DNA of 25,570 nucleotides, from positions 1-25,570 of the forward strand of contig CAIPUP010000123.1 in the NCBI GenBank assembly GCA_903868285.1. The letters are read 5' to 3'. The notes under the pieces are model-generated. The model saw only the letters and a program-made list of their open reading frames with translations. It was not told the origin of the DNA and searched no databases. The DNA comes from an uncultured beta proteobacterium (lineage in GTDB: Bacteria > Pseudomonadota > Gammaproteobacteria > Burkholderiales > SG8-39). Below, piece after piece: positions 14,099 to 22,358 of the stretch; positions within the stretch are counted from its first letter, which is position 1; each line of letters opens with the position of its first letter. A program made the position numbers and the translations under genes.

Positions 14099-15778
14099 AT
14101 GACAGCCGACCCGCATTGCTCGCTGCATCGCGCCGCTGCGATCTGCATGACGGCCTGGCTATGCGCCTTTGCCTCGACGCCGTTGCTGGGACAGGGCTTG
14201 CTGCCGCCTGGCCTTACCGCGCCGGTCAATGCACCCAGCACCTCGCCCCGGGACGCACTGACGCCCGGCGACGCGCTGCCGCTCAGCCTGACCCAGGCCG
14301 AACGCATGATGCTCGAGCGCAACCGCGAACTGCAGCTGGCACAGGAAAAGAGCCTCATCCTGCGCGATACCGCCGGGCTGTTCGCACGCTCGATGGATGC
14401 GGCAGAAAAGCGTCTGGCTGCTGGCGATATTGCCGGTGCTGATCTGGCGCGCATGCGGGTCGATGCCCTGCGTGCCGCCAACGAGGCACGCATGGCCGAG
14501 GCCGAGCGTGCCCGCGCCCAGGCAGCGCTGGCCTATCTGATTGGCGCGGAACGCAGCTCTCGCCAGTTGCAGGCAAGCGATCGCTTCCCCGAGCCGGGCG
14601 TCATCGCCGCCCTTGACCCGGGACTGATCGATGCACGGCCGGATGTGCGAGCGGCCGAAGCCCGGGTCAAGGCGGCCGAGAGCGCGCGCGAGCTGGCGCG
14701 GTCGCTGCGCACGCGTGATGTTTCGGTGGGTGTGCAATTCGAACATTTTCCCAGTGGTCCCAACGACGGCGCCAGCAACAGCTACGGCTTTGGCGTGTCG
14801 ATACCGCTATTCCTGCGTCATTCCTACGAGGGCGAACTGCGTCGGGCCGAGGTTGACCTGGGTGCCACGCGTGACAACCTGGAACGCGTGCGGGCGCTGG
14901 CACGCGGCGAAATGGAACGGGCCTGGTCTGAGCTGCAATCGGCCAGTGAACGCGTGACCCGCTATGACAGCGGCCTGCTGCAGGAAGCGCGTCGCGCCGC
15001 CGAAGCGGCCGAATTCGCCTATCGCAACGGCGCGCTCGGCATCATGGATTTACTGGATGCGCGGCGTACCCTGCGCGCCACGCAAATCGCGCGCGAAGCC
15101 GGTGGTCGCATCGTCGCGGTCAAGGCCAACCTCATTGGTCGCGACCAGGGCAGCTTCGTGGCCGAGGCGCAAAAGCGCGTCAACAAGGAGGTGCATCTGC
15201 CGGCAGGCTATCGCGTCACCTGGGGCGGTCAGTTCGAGAACCAGCAACGCTCCATGGCACGTCTGAAAATCGTGGTGCCGCTGTCACTGCTGCTGATCTT
15301 CTCGTTGCTGTTCTGGGCCTTCCGCTCGGTGCGGCGCGCCGGACTGGTGCTGTTCATGGTGCCGTTCACCCTCATCGGCGGCATTGCCGGACTGGCCCTG
15401 GCCGGGCTGCATTTGTCGGTGTCGGCCGCGGTGGGCTTCATTGCGGTGGCCGGCATCTCGGTACAGAACGGCGTGATCATGGTCGAGCAGATCATGGAGT
15501 TCGTGCGCAACGGCCGCAGCCTGCGCGAGAGCGTGATGGAAGGCGCGGTGCTGCGACTGCGGCCGATACTGATGACGGCGCTGATGGCCGGACTGGGTTT
15601 GCTGCCAGCAGCGCTGTCGCATGGCATCGGCTCGGAGACGCAGCGTCCGTTCGCAGTGGTGATCGTCGGCGGTATCGTTTCAGCCACCATCTTCACGCTG
15701 CTGTTGCTGCCACTGCTGTATCAGCTGTTCTCGGACGAGCGCCGGATGGATCGGCCCCACCCGGCAAGATTAACGTAA
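14099..15778 (+). pseudogene. Chimeric remnant: CzcC-type outer-membrane factor fused to CzcA C terminus
   Basis: An uninterrupted 559-residue frame made of pieces of a heavy-metal RND efflux operon. Residues about 17-36 look like a signal peptide. Residues 63-330 are CzcC/TolC-like: a short stretch of the first helix (LTQAERMMLERNRELQLAQ) runs directly into the second helix (EKSLILRDTAGLFARS), so the beta-strand pair of the first repeat seems lost; the second repeat is complete (PDVRAAEARVKAAESARELA to LGIMDLLDARRTLRATQ). At about residues 330-336 the sequence switches to CzcA: GRDQGSFVAEAQKR, WGGQFENQQRSMARLK, then five membrane helices corresponding to TM8-12 (including AGISVQNGVIMVEQI). 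CzcB and the first three quarters of CzcA are absent. Such a protein could not work as a pump. Both deletions keep the frame. It ends 23 bases before tsaD and may be transcribed with it. The start could also be ATG 14147. Confidence 0.85.
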
Positions 15779-15801
15779 GTTATTGATTTTATTGGATTTT
15801 T
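15774..15801 (+). repeat. AT-rich leader element, copy A, immediately before tsaD
   Basis: The segment GTAAGTTATTGATTTTATTG plus GGATTTTT runs up to the tsaD ATG. It matches 26 of 29 positions with the element before the diiron-protein gene (10124-10152, minus strand). The base composition is very different from the GC-rich surroundings. Confidence 0.6.
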
Positions 15802-16923
15802 ATGCTAGTCCTCGGGGTAGAGAGCTCTTGCGACGAAACCGGCCTGGCGCTCTATCACAGCCAGCGCGGCCTGCTCTCGCATGCGCTGCATTCGCAGGTG
15901 GCCTTGCATGACGCCTATGGCGGCGTGGTGCCGGAGCTGGCCTCGCGCGATCACATCCGCCGCCTGCTGCCACTGTTGCACAGCACGCTGCAGCAAGCCG
16001 GCGTACCACTGACCGATGTGGATGCGGTGGCCTACACCGAAGGACCAGGGCTGGCCGGCGCGCTGCTGGTCGGTGCTGGCTTCGGACGCAGCCTGGCCTG
16101 GGCGCTCGGCCTGCCCTCGATCGGCGTGCATCATCTGGAAGGGCATCTGCTGTCACCGCTGCTGGCGGCCGATGCACCGGCCTTCCCGTTTATCGCGCTG
16201 CTGGTGTCAGGCGGCCATACCCAGCTGATGCAGGTGGACGGCGTCGGACGCTACCGGCTGCTGGGCGAGACCGCCGATGACGCTGCCGGCGAGGCCTTCG
16301 ACAAAACCGCCAAGCTGCTCGGCCTGCCCTATCCCGGTGGTCCGGCACTGGCAGCACTGGCCGAGCATGGGCGCGACGGACGCTTTGTCTTTCCACGTCC
16401 GATGCTCGACTCCGGCAACCTCGATTTTTCCTTCAGCGGCCTGAAGACCGCGGTGGCATTGAGCGTGCGCGACTGCTTGCTGCAAAGCGAACGCGACCCG
16501 ACCCCGGACGATCGGACCCTGGACGACCGGACCCCGGACGACCGGACTTTGGATGATCAAATCCGGGCCGACATCGCCCTGGGCTTCGAGCAGGCGGCGG
16601 TGGCGGTACTGGTCGCCAAAACCAGCACCGCCATGCGTGAGAGCGGATTGCAGCGACTGGTGGTTGCCGGTGGTGTGGGCGCTAACAAGCGACTACGTGC
16701 GGCGCTGAATGCGGCTGGGGCGCGCCATGGCTTTGCGCTGCATTACCCGCCGTTCGAGTTCTGCACCGACAACGGCGCCATGATCGCGCTGGCCGGTTGC
16801 CTGCGACTGCAGGCGCAGCAACAACAAACCACCTCGGCTCATTCAGCATCCAGCGACAGCCCGGCGGGCTTTGCCATTCGTCCACGCTGGGATCTGGCCA
16901 GCCTCGCCCCTGCCGCGGGCTGA
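15802..16923 (+). CDS. tsaD: tRNA N6-threonylcarbamoyladenosine (t6A37) synthesis protein TsaD
   Basis: Transfers the threonylcarbamoyl group to A37 of ANN-decoding tRNAs, in complex with TsaB and TsaE. 373 residues from ATG 15802, somewhat longer than the usual 335-350. The metal-binding His111 and His115 (GVHHLEGHLLS) are in place, as are the N-terminal LGVESSCDETGLALY, GGVVPELASRDH, the nucleotide-binding SGGHTQL (136-142), DDAAGEAFDKTAKLLGLPYPGG, FSFSGLKTA, GGVGANKRLR and the C-terminal TDNGAMIA (Asp323). Two additions stand out: an in-frame repeat insertion (about residues 233-252, PDDRTLDDRTPDDRT) between the FSGLKTA region and the helix DIALGFEQAA, and a Gln/Ser-rich segment near the C terminus. 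The gene is essential in most bacteria, so the insertion is presumably tolerated in a surface loop. Confidence 0.96.
   Translation: MLVLGVESSCDETGLALYHSQRGLLSHALHSQVALHDAYGGVVPELASRDHIRRLLPLLHSTLQQAGVPLTDVDAVAYTEGPGLAGALLVGAGFGRSLAWALGLPSIGVHHLEGHLLSPLLAADAPAFPFIALLVSGGHTQLMQVDGVGRYRLLGETADDAAGEAFDKTAKLLGLPYPGGPALAALAEHGRDGRFVFPRPMLDSGNLDFSFSGLKTAVALSVRDCLLQSERDPTPDDRTLDDRTPDDRTLDDQIRADIALGFEQAAVAVLVAKTSTAMRESGLQRLVVAGGVGANKRLRAALNAAGARHGFALHYPPFEFCTDNGAMIALAGCLRLQAQQQQTTSAHSASSDSPAGFAIRPRWDLASLAPAAG
16507..16566 (+). repeat. 15-bp in-frame tandem repeat inside tsaD
   Basis: Four units of about GACGACCGGACCCCG (16507-16521, 16522-16536, 16537-16551 and a degenerate 16552-16566) encode five-residue repeats of the form DDRT(L/P). 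The unit keeps the reading frame. Confidence 0.9.
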
Positions 16924-16953
16924 GGCCGAAGGCAGGGTCAGCAGAACCGCAAC

Positions 16954-17553
16954 TCAACGGTTGCCGACGCGCTTTTCCTCACCGCGCAACAAGCGCCCGA
17001 TGTTGGCGCGATGCCGCAACAGCAGCAGCGCGGCAATCAGCATCACCGCCAGCAACATCGGCTGCAGGCCGAACAGCAACCAGAACCACAGCGGCGCAAA
17101 CAGCGCGGTCACCAGCGCCGAGAGCGAGGAGATGCGAAAGAAAAACAACATCACGCACCAGGTGGCGAGCGCACCCAGCCCGAGCAGCGGGTCGATCGCA
17201 AAAAACACACCGGCGGCCGTGGCCACGCCCTTGCCGCCACGAAAGCCATGAAATACCGGCCACAGATGGCCCAGAAACACCGCCAGCGCCACCGCTGCCA
17301 GCACCGGCTGCTCGACCCCGGCCGGTATCGCCCAGGCCTTGGCCACACTCAGCGCTAGCCAGCCCTTGAGACCATCACCCAGCAGCGTCAGCGCGGCAGC
17401 CGCCTTGTTACCGGTACGCAGCACATTGGTGGCGCCGGGGTTGCCCGAGCCGTACTCATGCGGATCGGGCAATCCGAATAGGCGACTGGTGATGACCGCA
17501 AACGACAGCGAGCCCATGAGATAGGCCAGCACTACAAACAACAGACTCGTCAT
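16954..17553 (-). CDS. plsY: Acyl-phosphate:glycerol-3-phosphate acyltransferase
   Basis: Inner-membrane enzyme that makes lysophosphatidic acid from acyl-phosphate and glycerol-3-phosphate, the first step of phospholipid synthesis. ATG 17553 (MTSLLFVVLAYLMGSLSFAV, 199 residues) gives the standard length; the longer frame up to 17745 has no PlsY character. The three conserved cytoplasmic motifs are visible: GSLSFAV in the first helix, GSGNPGATNVLRTGNKAAA, and HGFRGGKGVATAAGV. Several hydrophobic helices end in a basic tail (RANIGRLLRGEEKRVG). It converges on tsaD with a 30-base gap and diverges from folB. Confidence 0.95.
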   Translation of the reverse strand: MTSLLFVVLAYLMGSLSFAVITSRLFGLPDPHEYGSGNPGATNVLRTGNKAAAALTLLGDGLKGWLALSVAKAWAIPAGVEQPVLAAVALAVFLGHLWPVFHGFRGGKGVATAAGVFFAIDPLLGLGALATWCVMLFFFRISSLSALVTALFAPLWFWLLFGLQPMLLAVMLIAALLLLRHRANIGRLLRGEEKRVGNR

Positions 17554-17679
17554 GCCTGGATGGTCCCGAACAAGGTGGCTCCGATGCAGCGTGGCGCGAA
17601 GCCGGTTTTTGCAAAGCGTGAATTGTCGCCCGGAATGCAAATCTGCGCCGCAGCAGGACGGGATGCGGAACGCCACAGC

Positions 17680-17685
17680 TATACT
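17680..17685 (+). promoter_or_regulatory. Possible -10 box for folB
   Basis: TATACT stands about 70 bases before the folB start in the plsY-folB divergent region. No clear -35 hexamer accompanies it. Confidence 0.35.
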
Positions 17686-17756
17686 GCAACGCAACGCTGT
17701 TACCCACCCTGCCCCGGCCGGCCCGCCCCGACCGCCCCTCTTCAAGATTGATCCTT

Positions 17757-18119
17757 GTGAACACCATCTTCATTCGAGAACTTCGCCTGCCAGCCTGGAT
17801 CGGCCTGTATGCGCATGAAAAGATTGCGCCCCAGACCATCGAGATCGAACTCGACATGCAACTGGCCAGCGACGAAGTGTTTCGCAGCGGCAAGGTCCGC
17901 GACACCATCGACTATGGCGTGGTGGTGGAACGTATCAAGAGCCTGCTGGCGCAGGAACATTTCGGCCTGGTGGAATCGCTGGCCGAGCGCATTGCCGGCA
18001 TCGTGCTGGGTGACTTCGCCGCCAGCAGCGTAAAAATCACCATCACCAAACTGGGTGTGCTGCGCGAGGCGCGACGCGTCGGTGTGGTGATCGAGCGCAG
18101 TGCAAGTTCATCCGATTGA
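17757..18119 (+). CDS. folB: Dihydroneopterin aldolase
   Basis: Cytoplasmic enzyme of folate synthesis that cleaves dihydroneopterin to 6-hydroxymethyl-dihydropterin and glycolaldehyde. GTG 17757 (MNTIFIRELRLPAWIGLY, 120 residues) is preferred; TTG 17748 is an alternative three codons earlier. Family features are the early Glu in GLYAHEK (Glu21), DTIDYGVVVERI with Tyr53, LVESLAERIA (Glu73) and ITITKLGVLREARRVGV with Lys98, which correspond to the pterin-binding and catalytic positions. It is followed after 19 bases by a Bug-family receptor, with which it may be co-transcribed by read-through. Confidence 0.92.
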   Translation: MNTIFIRELRLPAWIGLYAHEKIAPQTIEIELDMQLASDEVFRSGKVRDTIDYGVVVERIKSLLAQEHFGLVESLAERIAGIVLGDFAASSVKITITKLGVLREARRVGVVIERSASSSD

Positions 18120-18138
18120 CCGCCCACAGGAGATACCT

Positions 18139-19140
18139 ATGTTCCGCACACTGTTTCATGCCCTGCACCGCTTGATCACCAGCCTTGCCCTGGTCGGCCT
18201 GACTGCCCTGACCGGCGCGACGCTCAGCAGCGCGCAGGCGCAAAACTGGCCGCAGCGGCCGATCAAGCTGGTGGTGCCGGCCTCGGCCGGCGGTACGGTC
18301 GACCTGCTTACCCGCGCCATGTCAGGCAAGCTGGGCGAGTTGCTCGGTCAGCCGATCGTGGTCGAGAATCGCGCCGGCGCCTCGACCAGCATTGCCGAGG
18401 AATACGTCACCCGCCAGGCACCGGATGGCTACACGCTGCTGATGTCGGGCATCACCCTCGCCACCCAGCCCTTCATGCGCGAGAACCTGCCCTACGATCC
18501 GCAGCGCGACTTCAGCATGATTTCGCTGGTGGCCACCTCGGGCAATGTCATCGTGGTGCATCCGGCCGTGGCCGCCAAAACCGTGCGTGAACTGATTGAT
18601 CTGGCCAAGGCCAGCCCCAAACCGATGTTCTACGGCACTCCGGCCCATGGCGCCACCGGTCACCTGGCAGCTGAAATGTTCAATCAGGCTGCCGGTACGC
18701 GTTTGCAGCAAGTGCCCTACAAGGGCGCAGCACCGGCGCTACAGGACCTGATGGCCGGACAGATACAGATGACCTTCGACAACATCCCAGCCGCCATCGG
18801 CCATATCCGCTCCGGAAAGATTCGCGCCATCGCCGTGACTTCGGCCAAGCGCGACCGGCAACTGCCGGATGTGCCGACCATCGCCGAGTCCGGGCTGCCG
18901 GGCTATGAGATCGTGGCTTGGTTCGCCCTGGTGGCGCCGGCCAAACTGCCGCAGGAGATCATCAACCGGGTGCATGCCGAGACTGTGCGTACTGTGAAAG
19001 ATGCCGCAGTGCTGGAGCGCTTCGAGAAGATCGGCTTCGAAGCCGTCGGCAGCACCCCGGCCGAACTGGCGGCCTATGTCAAAAGCCAGGCCGACACGCT
19101 GGGACGGGTGATACGCAGCGCCGGCATCAAGCCGCAATAA
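18139..19140 (+). CDS. Bug-family tripartite tricarboxylate receptor (periplasmic)
   Basis: A second solute-binding protein of the Bug/TctC family. ATG 18139 is preceded by AGGAGA and gives 333 residues with a clear signal peptide (LITSLALVGLTALTGATLSS, cleaved near AQAQ). Conserved segments are LVVPASAGGTVDLLTRAM, QPIVVENRAGASTSIAEEYV, APDGYTLLMSG, LPYDPQRDF, VPYKGAAPALQDLMAGQI and LPDVPTIAESGLPGYE. The ligand-binding Asp of the GG-x-D motif (GGTVD) is present. It is followed by the class II aldolase-family gene after 63 bases, so the two may handle the same organic acid: the receptor in the periplasm, the enzyme in the cytoplasm. No cognate TctAB permease is in the window. Confidence 0.93.
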   Translation: MFRTLFHALHRLITSLALVGLTALTGATLSSAQAQNWPQRPIKLVVPASAGGTVDLLTRAMSGKLGELLGQPIVVENRAGASTSIAEEYVTRQAPDGYTLLMSGITLATQPFMRENLPYDPQRDFSMISLVATSGNVIVVHPAVAAKTVRELIDLAKASPKPMFYGTPAHGATGHLAAEMFNQAAGTRLQQVPYKGAAPALQDLMAGQIQMTFDNIPAAIGHIRSGKIRAIAVTSAKRDRQLPDVPTIAESGLPGYEIVAWFALVAPAKLPQEIINRVHAETVRTVKDAAVLERFEKIGFEAVGSTPAELAAYVKSQADTLGRVIRSAGIKPQ

Positions 19141-19203
19141 GCGCTTGCCTCTGCGCACAGTCGCCGTTCATTCCGATTTCCATCACTGAGTTCAAGGACC
19201 ACC

Positions 19204-19947
19204 ATGAGCAACATCGAGGCACTGATACACGACCTGGTTTCGGCCAACCGCATCCTGGCGCATGAAGGCATTGTGGATGGCTTCGGCCATGTCAGCCTGC
19301 GCCATCCGGATGATCCGGGCCGCTTCTTCCTGGCGCGTGCGCGTGCACCGCAGAACGTCGTGCCGGAGGACATCCTGGAATTCACCCTGGATGGCCAGTG
19401 CACCAAGGCCGGTGCGCCAATGAGCTATATCGAACGCTACATCCACTGCGCGGTGTTCGAGGCCAGACCGGATGTGAAATCGGTCATCCACAACCACAGC
19501 AAGAGCCTGATTCCCTTTGGTGTCACCGGCAACAAGCTGCGTCCGATCATGCACGACTGCGCCACCATCGGCTGTGAAGTGCCAGTGTGGGACTGCCGCA
19601 CCAATTTTGGCGACACCGACCTGCTGGTGCGCAACATGGCCATGGGCCGCGATCTGGTGAAAACCCTGGGCAATGGCACCACCGCGCTGATGCGCGGTCA
19701 TGGCTGCGTCATCGCCGAGCGCTCACTCAAGCGTGCGGTGCATACCGCCATCTACATGGAACACAACGCCGAGTTGCAGCGTCATGCCATGCAAATGGGC
19801 GGCGACATCACCTTCCTGTCGCCGGGTGAAGTGGCAGCCCGCTTCAAGCTCATGGACGACCTGGACAACAAGCCGCTGGCAGCGCTGGATCGGGCCTGGG
19901 AATACTGGTGTCAGCGTGCCGGCGTGGAATACCGCCCGCCGGCCTAA
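19204..19947 (+). CDS. Class II aldolase/adducin-family protein
   Basis: A zinc-dependent aldolase-fold enzyme of 247 residues; ATG 19204 follows AAGGA. Residues that fit the family are Glu77 (SYIERYIHCAVF), His96 and His98 in VIHNHSKSLIPF, and His166 in LMRGHGCVIAE, together the usual three-histidine zinc site and acid/base Glu. The N terminus (ANRILAHEGIVDGFGHVSLR) is also typical. Members include fuculose-phosphate aldolase and aromatic acid decarboxylases such as 3,4-dihydroxyphthalate decarboxylase. The lack of sugar-phosphate genes and the neighbouring Bug receptor and Mo-hydroxylase favour an organic-acid or aromatic substrate. Its TAA overlaps the TAG of the convergent Mo-hydroxylase large subunit by two bases. 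Confidence 0.9.
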   Translation: MSNIEALIHDLVSANRILAHEGIVDGFGHVSLRHPDDPGRFFLARARAPQNVVPEDILEFTLDGQCTKAGAPMSYIERYIHCAVFEARPDVKSVIHNHSKSLIPFGVTGNKLRPIMHDCATIGCEVPVWDCRTNFGDTDLLVRNMAMGRDLVKTLGNGTTALMRGHGCVIAERSLKRAVHTAIYMEHNAELQRHAMQMGGDITFLSPGEVAARFKLMDDLDNKPLAALDRAWEYWCQRAGVEYRPPA

Positions 19948-22358
19948 GCGTGCAGCCGCTGCACGATCCACTGCGGCAATAGCGGCGAGGTGGTGAAGTG
20001 CAGCCTGTCGGCCACCTGGTCCGCCAGCGCATCCTCCACCGCCGAGACGATCACCGCTGCCGCCGGAATGGTGCCACCCTCACCGGCGCCCTTGGCACCG
20101 AGCGGATTGAGCGGCGAGGGCGATTCCAGATGGATCATCTCCACCCGTGGCACATCGGTCGCCATGGGTAGCAGGTAGTCGGCAAAGGTGGTGGTGAGCG
20201 GCTGTGACTGCGCGTCGTAATGCATGTATTCCAGCCAGGCATTGCCCAGGCCATGCGCCACACCACCTTGCACCTGCCCTTCCACCAGCAGTGGATTGAT
20301 CAGCTTGCCGGAATCGTGCGCCACCACATAGCGCAAGATCCGGATGCCGCCCGAAGCCGGGTCGACTTCGAGTTCGACCGCATGCGTGCCATTGCAATAG
20401 GTGGATTGCGCCGGCGAGAAATACTGCGTGTCCTCCAGACCGGCTGAAACGCCCTCGGGGAAGGCAAATCCGGGCATGGCCTGGGCAATGCGTGCCAATG
20501 CGGCAAAGCTGATGCCTCGCTGGGGATCAGCACGCAGGCGCACGCTGCCATCCACCAGTTCCAGGGCCTGTTCCAAGCCCGGCACGGCGCCACTCAAACC
20601 TGCATCACCCATCGACACAGCCGCCACACCCAACTCATGCGCTGCCAACGCCAGCAACTTGCTGCGCACGGCTCTGGCCGCCAGCAAGGTGGAGGAGCCG
20701 GCATTCACCACGATGCGACTGGCAAAGGTGCCGATGCCCATGGAGATGCCGGCAGTGTCGGCCAGCACCACATCGATTTGCGAAATCGCGATACCCAGCT
20801 GATCGGCGCAGATCTGCGCCAGCGTGGTCTTGTGTCCCTGACCCTGGGCCGATGCACCGGTGAAGATGCTGACCCTTCCGGTCTGCTGCACGCGCACCGT
20901 CGCGCCCTCGAACGGCCCCAGGCCGGTGCCCTCGACATAGTTGGCCAGGGCGATGCCCAGCAACCGGCCTTCGGCGCGCGCGGCGGCCTTGCGTTGGGCG
21001 AAGCCCTGCCAGTCGATGGCGGCCAGGGCGCTGGCCTGACAGGCCGGGTAATCCCCCGAGTCATAGCGCACCGGCTTGCCATCGCGATAGATGAATCCGA
21101 CCGAGTACGGCATCTGCTCCGGCTGCACCAGATTGCGCCGGCGCAACTCGGCCCGGTCCAGGCCCAGCTGCTGCGCTGCCTTGTCGAGTATGCGTTCCAT
21201 CGCGAACACACCCTGCGGCCGGCCGGCGCCGCGCACCGGTGTGGCCGGACTCTTGTTGGTATGCACGATGCGCAGATCGATGTCCATGGCCGGCACCACA
21301 TACGGCCCCGGCACGGTCGTCACCGCGATATAGGGCGTGATGATGCCCCAGGGAAAATAGGCGCCATTGTCATGCGTCATCACCAGCCGCACACCACGGA
21401 TGCGTGCCTGATCATCCAGTGCCAGTTCGATCTCCCACCACTGGTCACGCTCCTGGGTGGCGGTGAGGAAATGCTCGCGCCGGTCCTCGATCCATTTCAC
21501 CGGCCGTCCGGTGAGCACGGCTGCAGCACACACTGCGCCATCCTCGGAATAGAAAATGGTCTTGCCACCAAAGCCACCACCGACATCGGGATGGATCACC
21601 CGCACCTTTTCCGGATTCCAGTCCAGCAGCTCGATGATGTTCTTGCGGTCCAGATGCGGTGCCTGACCCGCCTTCCAGTAGGTCAGCTCGCCGGTGGCCG
21701 GGTCATGCCGCGCCAGGTAGGAGCGCGGCTCCATGGCATGTGCCGCACCACGGTTTTGCCAGTAGGTTTCCCGCACCACATGCGCCGCGCCCTGGGCCGG
21801 ATCGAAGGCTGCGGCGACATCGCCATAGGCCATGTTCAGCTTGCCGGCGAGATTGTCCTGCACCGACAGATGCGCCCGCGGCGCAGCGGGCTGCAATGCC
21901 TCCAGCGCATGCGACACCGCCGGCAGCACCTCGTAATCCACCTCCACCAGCGCTTCGGCATCCTCGGCGATGTAGCGACTCTCGGCCAGCACCATCGCCA
22001 CCGGATCACCGACGTAGACCACCTCGTCCTTGGCCAGCACCCAGTAATTGAGCGGATCGCGGATGGCCGGATTGGGTAACAGCACCGGCACACGCTTGCG
22101 TGCCGCCTCGGGCAGATCGGCCCAGGTCAGTACCGCATGTACGCCCGGCAGGGCCAGGGCGCGCTGACGGTCAATGCCGCGGATACGGGCATGGGCATGC
22201 GGGCTGCGCACGAAGCATGCATGCAGCATGCCGGGCAGATGCAGGTCGTCGACGAAATGCCCCTGACCGGTGAGCAGCGCATGGTCTTCCAGGCGCTGTA
22301 TCGGCGAACCGACCCAGGCGTGGCCGGGCTCGGGTGACGGACGGGCGGCGGCGGTCAA
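19944..22358 (-). CDS. Xanthine-dehydrogenase-family molybdopterin-binding large subunit (CoxL-like)
   Basis: Catalytic subunit of a three-part molybdenum hydroxylase that hydroxylates a heterocyclic, aromatic or aldehyde substrate with water, passing electrons through the Fe-S and FAD subunits. TTG 22358 is the start (804 residues): it overlaps the small-subunit stop as TTGA, and no ATG lies in frame nearby. Features: GSPIQRLEDHALLTGQGHFVDD at the N terminus, the molybdopterin motif VGGGFGGK, RGAGRPQGVFAMERILD, ASAQGQGHKTT, and the active-site Glu760 in GAKGAGEGG. The AYxCSFR loop of true CO dehydrogenase is absent, so this is not a form I CO dehydrogenase. The substrate is not predictable from sequence. 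Confidence 0.93.
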   Translation of the reverse strand: MTAAARPSPEPGHAWVGSPIQRLEDHALLTGQGHFVDDLHLPGMLHACFVRSPHAHARIRGIDRQRALALPGVHAVLTWADLPEAARKRVPVLLPNPAIRDPLNYWVLAKDEVVYVGDPVAMVLAESRYIAEDAEALVEVDYEVLPAVSHALEALQPAAPRAHLSVQDNLAGKLNMAYGDVAAAFDPAQGAAHVVRETYWQNRGAAHAMEPRSYLARHDPATGELTYWKAGQAPHLDRKNIIELLDWNPEKVRVIHPDVGGGFGGKTIFYSEDGAVCAAAVLTGRPVKWIEDRREHFLTATQERDQWWEIELALDDQARIRGVRLVMTHDNGAYFPWGIITPYIAVTTVPGPYVVPAMDIDLRIVHTNKSPATPVRGAGRPQGVFAMERILDKAAQQLGLDRAELRRRNLVQPEQMPYSVGFIYRDGKPVRYDSGDYPACQASALAAIDWQGFAQRKAAARAEGRLLGIALANYVEGTGLGPFEGATVRVQQTGRVSIFTGASAQGQGHKTTLAQICADQLGIAISQIDVVLADTAGISMGIGTFASRIVVNAGSSTLLAARAVRSKLLALAAHELGVAAVSMGDAGLSGAVPGLEQALELVDGSVRLRADPQRGISFAALARIAQAMPGFAFPEGVSAGLEDTQYFSPAQSTYCNGTHAVELEVDPASGGIRILRYVVAHDSGKLINPLLVEGQVQGGVAHGLGNAWLEYMHYDAQSQPLTTTFADYLLPMATDVPRVEMIHLESPSPLNPLGAKGAGEGGTIPAAAVIVSAVEDALADQVADRLHFTTSPLLPQWIVQRLHA

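Noticed and set aside
17554..17745. N-terminal extension of plsY
   Set aside because: The added 64 residues are polar and Arg/Cys-rich; PlsY begins with a membrane helix at MTSLLFVVLAY.
20637..22079. 480-residue plus-strand open frame opposite the Mo-hydroxylase large subunit
   Set aside because: The minus frame carries all family motifs and coupled starts; the plus frame shows no recognisable domain.
19944..22358. Aerobic CO dehydrogenase (coxL form I)
   Set aside because: The AYxCSFR active-site loop is missing and no cox maturation genes are present; only the general family can be claimed.
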